Origin: Pyrus communis
Lineage: Eukaryota > Streptophyta > Magnoliopsida > Rosales > Rosaceae
Direction of reading: 5' to 3'
Assembly: GCF_963583255.1 (NCBI RefSeq)
Contig: NC_084817.1
Location: 5,619,043 to 5,683,042, forward strand
Length of the DNA stretch: 64,000 nt
Shown here: one piece after another, positions 1 to 10,388 of the stretch
Layout: every line of letters begins with the position of its first letter
Numbering within the stretch: the first letter of the stretch is position 1
The notes under the pieces: generated by a model
What the model saw: only the letters and a program-made list of their open reading frames with translations
The model's database searches: none
Told to the model about the DNA's origin: nothing
Position numbers and translations under genes: made by a program

Positions 1-2400
1 TCAGCTAATTCTTGAAAGATATCCATTTAATCTCAAATCTTTGTTTACCATGACGTGTGCAACTTTTCCATTTCACTCATGATCAACCTTAAAAGGACGA
101 ACAACGAGAGAAGCACACTATAGCTAAGTTGAAGCCACGTCCATAAATTCCACTCTCTGGCATACAACCTCCTTGTAAAGAGTCAATAGGCTAACCAAAC
201 AACAAATAGGATAGACTACACAGAGAAGGTAACCTGTGGCAATTCAAAATTCATTATTAATAGCCACACCATATTATTATCATAGACACATTGCAGAGCG
301 CCATGAATGGATGAAAGTAGTTGGATCTGCACTCGCATTGGTCGTGTTTGATAAATTTTGTACTCCATTTTTCCTTGGGGTTCTTCCCCAACTTAAAACA
401 CCTTGACTGAGACTTGTCCAAGGACATGTATTGTACGGAGAATACACCAAATCCACAACCTACACAGCGCAATCCGGAGAACAATAATATATGTACAACA
501 TCTCCGACCACCTTGACGAATGTCTCTGGGTTGAGAGTAATACTCAAGGACGCTGAGTATTGATCTGTTTTTTATGGGTAAACTTTTGTTGCATTGTACT
601 GTTTTGAGAGTTTAGATTGTCCATATGATGTGATTGCAATGGTATGAGAGTTCATCAGAACCATTGTTCATTGATTTAAACCTTATTTCGGAAGTAGTCA
701 TTACTATTTTCTATGTTACGTTGATGGAAATAAAGTTCACAATTATAAGAAACTTTTAACCTTTGGTGTGGATTGTGGAACCAATGTGAGCAAATCTATA
801 GGATATCATTTTTGGAAAGGTTCGATTTTCTTGTCAAATTAAGCTTTCGGTGAAAGTGAGATTGTCTAATGTTGCTCGTGCTCAGAGCTTTCTTGTCCAG
901 TTCTTTTGTTGTTCAAGCATGTTAAACTCAAAAGTAAAACTCAAAAGTAATCTGCATTATCTGTGATAAGCAAATCTAATTTATTTCATTTCATTTTTTG
1001 TCTCTTTTTGTTGCACCCGTAGTAGATAATCTGGAAGGCAAAGACGAGTAATGTTTTTGGGTAAATGTTTTTTGCTTGATATTTTATAGTTCATAGAAGT
1101 TTGAACTTCCTTGAGGTCAACTAGGATTTGATTAAGAGTATTGCTGGTTTGAAATGGTTGAGTATATATATTACACTAGTATCGTGAGTTCCAGGCACTC
1201 ACACCTTGGAAGATTGGTTGTTATGTTAGGTTGATGTCATGTAACTCTAATTGTGTTGCTGCTACCGCTAAGGATGTTTTTCTTGCAGATGCCTTGTTTT
1301 AGTGCATGTCTTGTTTGACAATAAGCGATTTTTGCTGCCCTGTTGCTCTCTAGCTTTCTGATGTCCTCTCACTGCAAGTTTCTCCATAGTGTTTTGGGGC
1401 CTATGTACATAATCTAATCTTTGTACTAGCTCTCAATTTGTCTGGGGAATTGATATTTGTTCTAGTTTTTCAGTTAGCTGAAACCTTGTTTGTCTTGATG
1501 ATCGCACGCCTTTACTTGTTTGTCTGCATTTCTTTTCTGGGAGTGCAGCGGTTTGGCATGCTGTGCTAGATGGTTTATGCGATGCCGCATCAAGCTTTGA
1601 AGATGTATGATGAAAATACCAAATACATGTTCTGTATATTCTACCTCTTTATTCAGAATTTCGTTAAGCATTGTATTTTCGTTATCCGTCCCCAAATAAC
1701 GTGATCGACGACTACATCATCAGCGTTGTGAAACGCTCTCCGTGTTGTGTTTAGCACTTGGCCTTTCCTAATTCATCCTTCTCTGTTAGAGTCTGATGCA
1801 TCAAGTAGAAAACTAATGGCTCTTTTGAGGACTCGTTTGATAGGGTGTTTATATTTGCTATGAAAGTTGGGGTTATTTTTGTGCTTCCCAGAGTGGGTTG
1901 GAAATTGGCATGCTCTGATCAGCAAAGAACATTTGCTTTCATTATGTACTTTAGGGTTATAATTGTTGGTATATAATCATGCTTTGTAGCATCAATTTTA
2001 AAAAATTCTTTCAGAAATAGATGTGGTTAGGTCAGTTGGTCACGTGTCTAATCAGATTGCCTACCTGCACCTAATCGTAAATCTCTCTATATTTCGCATA
2101 TCGAGTAGATTAGAATAATATTTTAGTAAAAAAATTCCTAAAAAACCGTTCACATGATAGGGCTGAAACATTTTCAAGTAAAAATTTAAATGGTAATACT
2201 AGGGAGATAAAATTTGCAAACTAAATAATATGTTATAAATAGAAATGATCATGTTTATCAATGCTTAGTAATAAACCAATCATCAACTTCCATGTCTTTT
2301 AGTTTCTAAAATTTTGTCTACAAATTTAACTTTCTTAGCATTAACCAAATTTAAAATATTGGAGCTCGTTTACGCACACAAATAGGACAATACTTATTGA
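1..2400. other. Intergenic stretch, no supported gene
   Basis: AT-rich sequence without a gene I can support. A 96-codon open frame on the minus strand (257-547) and a 73-codon one (1474-1695) are present, but neither resembles a family I recognise and no splice-joined extension was evident. The T-rich plus strand between 600 and 2000 could be introns or untranslated sequence of a gene extending from outside the window; that is only a possibility. Confidence 0.4.
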
Positions 2401-2404
2401 ATTA

Positions 2405-2573
2405 GTTCGGCTCCAATATGTGAATAACGAAACTCTAATACTACAAAAGAATATACACTCGGCAACATAATGAAATTATTGAAGTTAAAAATGTAAAAAA
2501 TATATGTAGACTCTACAACATGTAAGTTTGGCTCCAATATGTGAATAACGAAACCTTGATACTACAAAAAAAT
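2405..2573. repeat. Pair of about 48-bp direct repeats, 121 bp apart
   Basis: The phrase GGCTCCAATATGTGAATAAC occurs at about 2410 and again at about 2531, each followed by a near-identical run ending in an A-rich tract. The copies differ by a few substitutions. They lie just before a primer-binding-site-like word at about 2634 and may be remnants of a short LTR-type element. Confidence 0.6.
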
Positions 2574-2631
2574 AAATATGAACTAATTTTTGTAAAAAAT
2601 TTGATGGGCTTGGGGTTTAAATTTATTTATG

Positions 2632-2650
2632 GTATCAGAGCTAGGTTACA
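2632..2650 (+). mobile_element. Primer-binding-site-like word of a decayed LTR element
   Basis: TGGTATCAGAGCTAGGTT matches the primer-binding site that plant LTR retroelements use to pair with the 3' end of initiator methionine tRNA (TGGTATCAGAGC). Flanking LTRs are not clear, so this is probably a remnant. The 140-codon open frame that follows (2709-3131) has no recognisable retroelement domain. Confidence 0.4.
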
Positions 2651-3049
2651 TGTACGAGTAACACAATATTATGTAACAACATTCACATAACATAATCCTG
2701 ACACCACAATGGAATATGAGAACAAGACCCATAACGGGTACCCAATAGTTGGAGAACTCATGTCTTTAAATCCATACGCAATACTGTCATTGTGCGATGT
2801 GGGACAAATAAAACTAGTTGACACCAACACAACACACTCGGATCTTCTCCATTTTTATGCCATCTCTCTATCTGGTTATGATTTAAAATACTTGTATTTT
2901 GTTCTAAGTTGCCCAATAGTATATACTCCAAGGAGAAGTAGAAGTAGCTCAATCCAAAGAAGGTCTAAAAAAATGGCCAAATTACGATCCTATATGTTAC
3001 CCTTTATCTCAGAGACGGTAGGTTTGACTTTCAACACAAAACGTGAAAA

Positions 3050-4320
3050 CAAAAAAAAAAAAAAAAAAAAATTTATAAACCAGGAAATTTATCACTTGCA
3101 AGATATTCAAGTTTTAATTAAATTAAAATAATCAAATACTTTTAAGTTATTATATAACTCAATTTATTTTATATGCTTGACTAACTGGTCACATGTATCA
3201 GTCCCTGGTGAATGCGCAAGAGAATGATGTCAAACTATTTCAATTTATTCCTTAGCTTATTCGGTCGTCAACGGATTAGTTAGGCATTTGATTATTTTTT
3301 AGGTGGGTTGGACTTGGACTTTCTAGGATGAGATATTGCTAAGTAAGCAGGCCACCGTCTAAACTAGTGGATGGAATTTGTGTGCATTGCTAATTGGGTC
3401 GTTGAATTCAGCAAATTTTCTTTTATAATATGTATGTAGTTTGAAAAATCAACAGTTATATCTTGCATATAAGGATTTAATCGATCTCTACAACAGCTAA
3501 ATTTTACATAAAATCCATATTTTACAACTAGAGATCTAATGAATCTCTACAATAACACGTACTAATGTAGCTGGACTCCAGATTAAGAGGTCTACTTATT
3601 CAACTAAAGATTAAAATGAAATTAAAATTGATTCTTTCTTTATAGTGATATATTATTTACACACCATATTCATATCTCGTAGGTGGGTAGTGGGTGGTGT
3701 CATATTGATATATTATTTACACACCATATTTGATTCTTTCTTTATAGTGTTTTTTGAGTTTAGGCTAGCTTTTTGAGAGAATCAACTTTGGTGATTCCAA
3801 AACATTTTTAAACGTTCAATGTGGCTTTTTATTTTCTATTAAGACCAATTCAAAGCAATATCTGTACCAAAATACATTCCACAAACCAAACGATGCCAAA
3901 GAGTAGGAAACGAAAAGGATCTCCATTTCCCGCTCTTACATTAATCCATGTGAAATTTGAGTATGATTGTCACATTGCGCAACGATATAAATCTTTTTTC
4001 AATTCATGTTATAGAATTTAAGTTAATAACATTCCGCAATGATATGATTTTTTTGTCCATTAATATTATAACAAGTGAATTAGTAATACTACATGATTAT
4101 GTGATCCAAAGTTCCTAACAAAAAAAATTGAACTTTTAACTAAGAAAAAGAAAAGAAGCGAAGTCCAACTTATTCATGGAAACAAAATAGAAACCAAGCA
4201 AGGTTTTGATTATTTGGTAATACTCTTCAGCTGCAGGGTATAAACACAATGGAAACACCAATGTAAGGTGCCATCAGAAAGTAAAAACCAGAATTAACGA
4301 AATCCAGTTACTATTTGAAA
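3050..4320. other. Intergenic stretch with small repeats, no gene
   Basis: Contains a poly-A run at about 3050-3071 and, at 3629-3748, two nested duplicated words in mirrored order: TGATTCTTTCTTTATAGTG then ATATATTATTTACACACCAT, and later the second word then the first. No coding feature is supported. Confidence 0.5.
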
Positions 4321-4545
4321 CTTATTAATTAACTAACAACAAACCGTAATCTGTTTTACAGATTGCGTAATTCTGCCATTATATGATGAACTAAGACTGA
4401 AAAATTACAAGTGTATATGAGAAAATCCTGGGCGGATCATAAACAAGATCCAAAAAGTCACACCTTTGTGCAGCATGAACATATAAATATCAAACAAAAG
4501 AATGAGAGAAAGAGATAGAGGAGAGATGGGCTGGAATTCATTAAG

Positions 4546-4863
4546 CTAATGGCCGGGGCCTTTTTTACTAGGTCCAGAGGCCAATCTAAAAGCCAAGCTC
4601 TTCATCGAAGGACGACGGTCCGTCCTGCTGCTCGAGTTGTAGTTGGAAGAAACAGCAAAGTTAGCCATTCCTCCCGCTGCCTCCTCAGCCCCATCACCAC
4701 CTTTGCATCCGCCACTAGGGGTGGCAGCATTATAGCTCGCCGTCGATTTCAGGGTTCGGCAATCAACTTGAGCAAACTGCGACGACACAATCAGTACCAT
4801 CAACCCCACCACAACCCACACGCAGCTGGAACTTGATCCTGCCGAGTTCTTCTTCATTGACAT
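4546..4863 (-). CDS. PIP1-like secreted signalling peptide precursor (copy A)
   Basis: Precursor of a PAMP-induced peptide (PIP) hormone, 105 residues from the ATG at 4863. A frame two codons longer would start at TTG, so I reject that start. A short basic/serine-rich N terminus precedes a hydrophobic signal segment (about residues 14-33, VWVVVGLMVLIVSSQFAQ) ending near VDC. A variable, Gly/Ser/Asn-rich prodomain follows, and the extreme C terminus reads RLASGPSKKGPGH, which fits the PIP core SGPS plus GxGH. In Arabidopsis PIP1 is secreted, processed and perceived by the receptor kinase RLK7 to amplify immunity; that role is transferred by family. Intronless. A TATA-like TATATGAG on the minus strand lies about 90 bp upstream. 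Paralogue at 9844-10167 has the identical 13-residue C terminus. Confidence 0.88.
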   Translation of the reverse strand: MSMKKNSAGSSSSCVWVVVGLMVLIVSSQFAQVDCRTLKSTASYNAATPSGGCKGGDGAEEAAGGMANFAVSSNYNSSSRTDRRPSMKSLAFRLASGPSKKGPGH

Positions 4864-4944
4864 CTTCAACTAACAAAATCTTTAATTTCTATTCAATTTT
4901 TTTAGGGTTGGTTTATATTTTCGTTGTGTCGAAAAGGAAGGGCT

Positions 4945-5035
4945 CTCGACTCATATATGTACAAGAATTTTAGTTGCTGATGACGGTGTTGCTTAGCTGT
5001 TAATGCAGTGGGGTCAAATAACAAGATGTTTGACT
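4945..5035 (-). promoter_or_regulatory. Upstream region of PIP1-like copy A: TATA-like box and TTGACT word
   Basis: Read on the minus strand, a CATATATGAG TATA-like word lies at about 4950-4960. A TTGACT word (core of the WRKY-binding W-box) sits at 5030-5035 on the plus strand. The same TTGACT word is kept at 10329-10334 before copy B. PIP genes are known to be induced by elicitors, so W-boxes are plausible, but the word is short and common. Confidence 0.4.
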
Positions 5036-6359
5036 TTCCTTTATTTTCCTGTGTGTTTTTTTAATTTTTAATTAAATAATATTACGAAGATTAAATTTTC
5101 AAGTTAAATTTGTATATCAAATTATGTGTTACCAATAAAAAATCGGCACGTTAATTGATATTTGATTAATAATTCAATAATCAATAATTATATCCTTTGG
5201 TTTACATAATTTGATTTAAAATTTTGGTTTTCTTAACATTACTTTATTTTATTTTTTTGTCATAGTTTACTTTTGTGGAATGACGTGTCAAAGGCTAGGG
5301 AGGTGTGCTTTTACTTTGAAAATTCTGGTTCGTCTGTGCTGTTGGAATTTGACTTTAAATATTACCAAAACATTGTATGTCAGCAACGAGAAAATGTTCG
5401 TTGGTCCATAAAATCTTTTTAAGTGTATCTGTGTGTGTGTCTTTTGAGCAGGAGTTTTTTTGCATGGTCACATTCGATACCCTCATATAGCTAGGTTCAC
5501 ACGGTCCTCGTCTATGATCGATCTAACGCGGGTGTGATATTACATCTGTGACGCGGTCGCTGTTTATTCTTTATTTTTCCCATAAAAATGCAGGACAACC
5601 GATTTGAGAGGGATAATTAAAAGCAGTGTTTGTTTAGAAATGGCTTGCATGACTTATATCCACTTTTCTCTGAAAATCTATTTTTTCTCTGTTGAACAGT
5701 CTTAGAAAATTGTGATCAAGAAAGTTGAGTTTACACTGTAAAATTAAACATGTAAAGTTTGGTGCACTGTAAAATATTTGTTCACATCCATACATGTATG
5801 CTCACATTTAGGGAACTTTCAAGCTTAATTAATAAGTTGAGAGCATAAATTGGGTGACAAGAATCACATGCGGCTATTAGGTTTCACATTTGGACCGACT
5901 TGATCTGATATGTTGAATGAAGTTGAGGTTCTAATGTAAAACCCATTAGCAATATTGAAAGTAATCTGACTCCTTACCACCACATGCATGCAAGACTTGA
6001 TGAACTTCACATATTGCACGGTCATATATTGTGTTATTAAGTCACGCGTTATAATATAAATGCAAGATATCATTAGTAGTTTATAACCCCTTACCTTTGG
6101 TCTAATATATCTCTGAAAATAAAGGATAAGACGGTGATGTATGTAGTGCGGGGCAAAGGTGAGAGCAAGGAACAGTGATTCTTCAAAATTTAGGTTGGCT
6201 AAATTACTTTAAAAAAGAGTGGTACGTACGTGTATATTAGGTGTGTTTTCTTTACTTTCAAAGCATACTTAAATTAGTCCAAAGAGAGCTCGAATTTCAA
6301 AGGCTGTTCAAGGGGAGGCATTCGGTTGTGCAAGAATTTCAACGAGCCCTTTTAAAAAA

Positions 6360-6394
6360 AAAAAAATAAATAAATAAATAAATAAATAAATAAA
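6360..6394. repeat. Poly-A followed by (AAAT)n microsatellite
   Basis: An A-run followed by about seven AAAT units. The matching place in block B (about 17400) has only a few A residues, so the tract arose after the A/B duplication. Confidence 0.8.
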
Positions 6395-6938
6395 CATGCT
6401 CTTTCTTGAGTGTGTGGAAGACCACTTGGGGATTTTCGAACTCACTGTTAATTTACAGGCACGTAGGAAAGGAAGAGTTAGTATGAGACCGTGACATGTG
6501 TTTAACTTTGGTCCTTTGGAGCATGTAATATTGTACATTTCCAAGCGATGCCACTTGATGTTTTCTTAGGTGTTACTATTACAATATACCAAGCATACCC
6601 ACTTGTTTCATTTATGGATAAATTGCAGATCGTTTGATCAGATCTTGTAGAATTATATTTAAATTAAGATATTTTAAAAGAAAAAATGGTATATAATTTA
6701 AGCTTCCATGAGCATGACAATCACAAAGTCTATAGGGCATAAAATACGAACAAAAGCGATTAGATTATGAAAATTCTGCTACCATAGCAAATTTAATTTA
6801 GGTTACAAATAATTTCGTAACTCGAGTTTGAAGGAAGTTGAAATTTCACTATAAAACAAATTGCTAATATAAATAGAGGCTAATTCCTTATAAGAACACG
6901 CACGGTTCCTGATACGGGTTGCTTACGCTCAATTGGAA

Positions 6939-6942
<4 letters not shown>

Positions 6943-6991
<49 letters not shown>
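6943..6991. repeat. (AT)n microsatellite
   Basis: An uninterrupted AT dinucleotide tract of about 48 bp followed by ATC trinucleotides. It creates a false open frame rich in Ile-Tyr. Confidence 0.9.
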
Positions 6992-6993
<2 letters not shown>

Positions 6994-8527
6994 TCATCAT
7001 CATCATATCACATGAATATTTTAGTTTCAGCCTAAATCAATATCACAGCGTTCGTCTCCTAACCAAGCACGCTACTAACTCTAGGACAACTGTAATTTCA
7101 GCAGACTTAATTATTCTTCTCTTACAAGACGTTGATTCACTAAATCCTAATTTCAAAAACATATATCAAACCTCAAATGAAAAACTTGGATGGGAAAAAG
7201 GATAAAAATGCGTATCACATTGTATAAACTATTTATTGTTTTCGATCCAAATGTGTACATATCTTCAAGGTACGGTACAACTGAGACTTTTGGACAAGAT
7301 TTCTTGCTAATGATCACATGAACCTCCACTTATTTTGGTGATACAGCTTAGAAATATAAATGCCCAAGAAAAATTGGCAACCCTAATTCGTGAGTCATAA
7401 GGTTGACAAATGACAGCTGAAGTCATAAACTTAAGGCAAAACAGCTACTTATGGGTGAGTTGTGTAGCATATGCGTCATAAAACAATGACCTGATTGGCA
7501 TGTAAAGGAAGGAAATATGATATATTTTGAACTCCAACATGTTTTGATTTTGGTTTCTGGTCAACAACCTCAACATCAACACAGCGTGTTAAATAAGGCT
7601 CTCGTGAGCTTTGCAGACCAAAGAGTAGTACTACGTATTATGTGATATGTCAAGCAAAGACGGCGAACGCAATTGAGGGCCACGGACCACTGTATCCAGC
7701 AGGAGCTGCCGAAGATGGCGTCTGATCTGCCCAGTTGACACTTGACATTCTCCATCATATATTCATATGTTCACGGGCTCAGATATAATTCTACTTTTTG
7801 CAATTGAGATCGATTTCCACATGATGGATGCGAAAAGATCTTATAACTCAGTGTTGTAGATTTTCTTTTCGGATTTAGATATGCATTAGATATAGCTTGT
7901 GTTAATTCCTTATTCATATTTTAGCGACCCAGCCGGAATTTATGTTTACATGCTAATACATATAATAATCAGAACTCAACATATTATAGAACCTTAATTG
8001 AGCAATATTAATGATATAACCTGTAAGTGAGTTTAGATTATATATCGATTATTGATCCACTAGACAGATCAACTAATAGATTATATATTAAGGTTATTGG
8101 ACTTGGGATTATATACATGCATGATCTCTTTCGCATAGATGACATACAAACACTGAGTTTAGATATGAAAGAGGTGTTAGATAATGTAAAAGTTTCATGC
8201 TGGGCATCTTACAAAACAAATCATAACTTAAATTAAATGGACATATGAATCATGTACCATTTTTAAAGACTGAAAATTTATTTGTATATGACCGAAAACT
8301 ACAGAAGAAATTTGTACCAACCAAATTCAAGAAAAAAAAATTGGGAAGTAACTTAACCAACTCAATGACTTGCATGTTTGGGTTCTTCAAGCCTCCAAAA
8401 AAAATTAAATTAGGGTTGTTATAAGATCGGGTTGGAGGGAGAAAATGATTACTACAATAAACAAACAGTTCTTGTTTCACAAGAGTCCAACAGTCCTCCA
8501 ATATTTTAGGGTTGCCCCTCCATTGTT

Positions 8528-8545
8528 CCGTGTCCTATATATATA
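8528..8545 (+). promoter_or_regulatory. TATA box of the PIPL gene at 8592
   Basis: CCTATATATATATG lies about 55-60 bp before the ATG at 8592. The same word is kept at about 20264-20275 before the block B paralogue, within a conserved stretch (GTTCTCCAATATTTTAGGG in B). The short spacing implies a very short 5' UTR. Confidence 0.55.
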
Positions 8546-8591
8546 TGTAGACTTGCACAAGGCGTTGCTTGCGTTAATATATCAAAACAAA

Positions 8592-8846
8592 ATGAAGCAG
8601 CATGGCATGATTGGCACCATTAATCATGCCTTCCAAATGAAGTTCTCAATTTTTTCTGTAATCATCTTTCTCCTCATCCTCTCGTCCGCCATGGAAATTG
8701 AAGGCTCGAGGTCTCTTGTAGATAAGCTGATATCTTCTAGCAGTTCAATAAGTAGCTGGTTGAAGATAGTTGAAGCATACTCTGGTGCTAGTAGGAGAGG
8801 GGCTATAGCATTTTCCGGTCCAGCTAAAGGCGGGGTTGGCCACTAG
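8592..8846 (+). CDS. PIPL-type secreted peptide precursor with collapsed repeat motif (copy A)
   Basis: 84 residues from ATG 8592; an internal ATG at 8637 would begin directly at the signal peptide and is an equally good start. The hydrophobic signal segment is SIFSVIIFLLILSSAM, then an acidic/serine linker (LVDKLISSSSSISS), then the C-terminal region with AYSGASRRGA directly joined to AFSGPAKGGVGH. The last motif fits the PIP/PIPL SGPx..GxGH signature. The paralogue at 20316-20633 has 21 extra residues here and a complete first motif (AYSGPSRKGAGH), so this copy lost 63 bp in frame, removing the GH end of motif 1, and also changed its SGPS to SGAS. It probably yields only the second peptide. 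Intronless; about 4 kb from and divergent to the PIP1-like gene. Confidence 0.82.
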   Translation: MKQHGMIGTINHAFQMKFSIFSVIIFLLILSSAMEIEGSRSLVDKLISSSSSISSWLKIVEAYSGASRRGAIAFSGPAKGGVGH

Positions 8847-8894
8847 ATCATCAAACTCACCGTGCTGCAATTGCCCCCGATGGATCATCATAGT

Positions 8895-8937
8895 TTTCTT
8901 TTTCTTTTTTTTTCTTTTTTTTTTTTTTTTTTTTTCA
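8895..8937. repeat. Poly-T tract in the 3' flank of the PIPL gene
   Basis: T-runs interrupted by single C residues. The block B counterpart near 20690 has only a short T-run. Confidence 0.85.
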
Positions 8938-9738
8938 ATTTGTTATTTTATTCATAGTTCCGTCTTTTTATTATTATTTTTTTTGCTTCAGTTGAGAAAC
9001 ATTTGGCAGTTCTTTGTGCAGAAATGCGTTTTTTCTCCTGCTTGCTCTTTTGGTCTCCTAAAATGTTGTTTGGATGGCAAGCATAATGTTGTCTTCATGT
9101 CCATGTGCAAATTAAATTAAAGTTTTTTCCCTCAAAATGAGAGAAGGGGAAACAAGGAGTGGTAGTTGTACGCGGGAAACAAGAATTGTGATGGCAAAAG
9201 TGAGGTTGTGCTTGGAAATTTAAAAAGAAAAATGAGGGGTGGGATATGAAAATTATCCAACAGGAAGATCCTCCTTGTGAGGATTTGGATGATCCGTAAA
9301 TCGTGTTCGTTTTTGTCAGGTACTATTTGTGTTTAATTTTAAATAAAAAATTTAAAATGATTTCTGACCGCACGATGTACGATGAATATACACGATTTAT
9401 GGATCCCCAGATTTATGGATCCCCAGATACTCACAAAGAGGATCCGGATTCGAAAATTATCACTTCACTTAATTTTAGCATTTTCGTATAATATTCCACA
9501 AGTTTCCTTTTAAAGTTTGTTTGCAATACTTACAAAGGGTAATACTTGCGTTCCATTATAACTAACAACAAACCATAATCTGTTTTACGGATTGCGTAAT
9601 TGTGCCATTGTATGATGAACTAAGACTGAAAATTACAGTGATATACGTGCAAATCCTAGGCGGATAAAAAACAAGATCCAAAAAGTCATACTTTTGTGCA
9701 GCATGAACATATAAATATCAAACAAAAGAATGAGACAT

Positions 9739-9739
9739 C

Positions 9740-9826
<87 letters not shown>
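9739..9826. repeat. Long (AG)n microsatellite in the 3' flank of PIP1-like copy B
   Basis: About 80 bp of nearly pure AG. It lies 20 bp beyond the stop codon of the minus-strand gene at 9844, probably in its 3' UTR, where the mRNA would carry a CU tract. Block A has only an imperfect GAGAGAAAGAGATAGAGG at the same position. Confidence 0.95.
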
Positions 9827-9827
<1 letters not shown>

Positions 9828-9843
9828 GCTGGAATTCATTAAG

Positions 9844-10167
9844 CTAATGGCCAGGACCTTTTTTGCTAGGTCCAGAGGCCAATCTAAACTTCAAGCTCCT
9901 CATCGAAGGACAAAGATTCGTACTGCTGCTCGAGTTGTAGTTAGAAGAAACAGCAAAGCTAGCCATTCCTCCTGCTGCCTCCTCAGCCCCATCACCACCT
10001 TTGCATCCTCCACTAGTACTGGTGGTGGCATTAACACTCGCCATCGTCGATTTTAGGATTCGGCAATCAACTTGAGCAAAGTGCGGCGACACAATCAGCA
10101 CCATCAACCCCATTACAACCCACACGCAGTTGGAACTTGATTCTGCCGAGTTCTTCTTCATTGACAT
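9844..10167 (-). CDS. PIP1-like secreted signalling peptide precursor (copy B)
   Basis: 107 residues from the ATG at 10167; a TTG two codons upstream is not a plausible start. Layout matches copy A: short basic N terminus (MSMKKN), hydrophobic signal segment (CVWVVMGLMVLIVSPHFAQ), Cys-Arg boundary, a Gly/Ser/Thr-rich prodomain with KGGDGAEEAAGGMA, then the C-terminal peptide RLASGPSKKGPGH. The mature end is identical to copy A, while the prodomain differs by substitutions and short in-frame indels (extra STMAS, ATTSTS). This is what is expected when only the processed peptide is under strong constraint. A TATA-like TATATATA lies near 10255-10265 on the minus strand. Role by family: apoplastic ligand of the RLK7 pathway in immunity and growth control. 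Confidence 0.88.
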   Translation of the reverse strand: MSMKKNSAESSSNCVWVVMGLMVLIVSPHFAQVDCRILKSTMASVNATTSTSGGCKGGDGAEEAAGGMASFAVSSNYNSSSSTNLCPSMRSLKFRLASGPSKKGPGH

Positions 10168-10388
10168 ATTCAACTAACAAAATCTTTAATCTCTATTCAC
10201 TTTTTTCTTTTTGGTTTGTTTTCTTTGTTGTGTTGAGAAGGAAGGGCTCGCCGCTTGTATATATACAAGAATTTTAGTTGCTGATGACGGTGTGGCTTAG
10301 CTGTTAATGCAGTGGGGTAAAAAGATGTTTGACTTTCCTTGTTTTCCTGTATTTTTTTTTAACTAAAATCTTACTTTATTATTTTCAT

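Larger units (their letters stand above)
4329..9553. repeat. Segmental duplication, block A (proximal copy)
   Basis: This segment aligns in the same order and orientation with 9556-21270: 3' flank and gene of a PIP1-like precursor, its upstream region, a long intergenic part, then a PIPL precursor on the opposite strand and its 3' flank. Both copies begin with ACTAACAACAAACC followed by a conserved run. Block A lacks the large insertions of block B and therefore shows the older layout. Confidence 0.85.

Noticed and set aside
4549..4836. 95-codon plus-strand ORF
   Set aside because: Antisense shadow of the PIP1-like copy A gene.
6933..7205. 90-codon ORF
   Set aside because: Starts in the (AT)n microsatellite, giving a Tyr-Ile repeat; not a protein.
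9633..10056. ORFs built on Ser-Leu or Arg-Glu repeats
   Set aside because: Translations of the (AG)n microsatellite and antisense of the PIP1-like gene.
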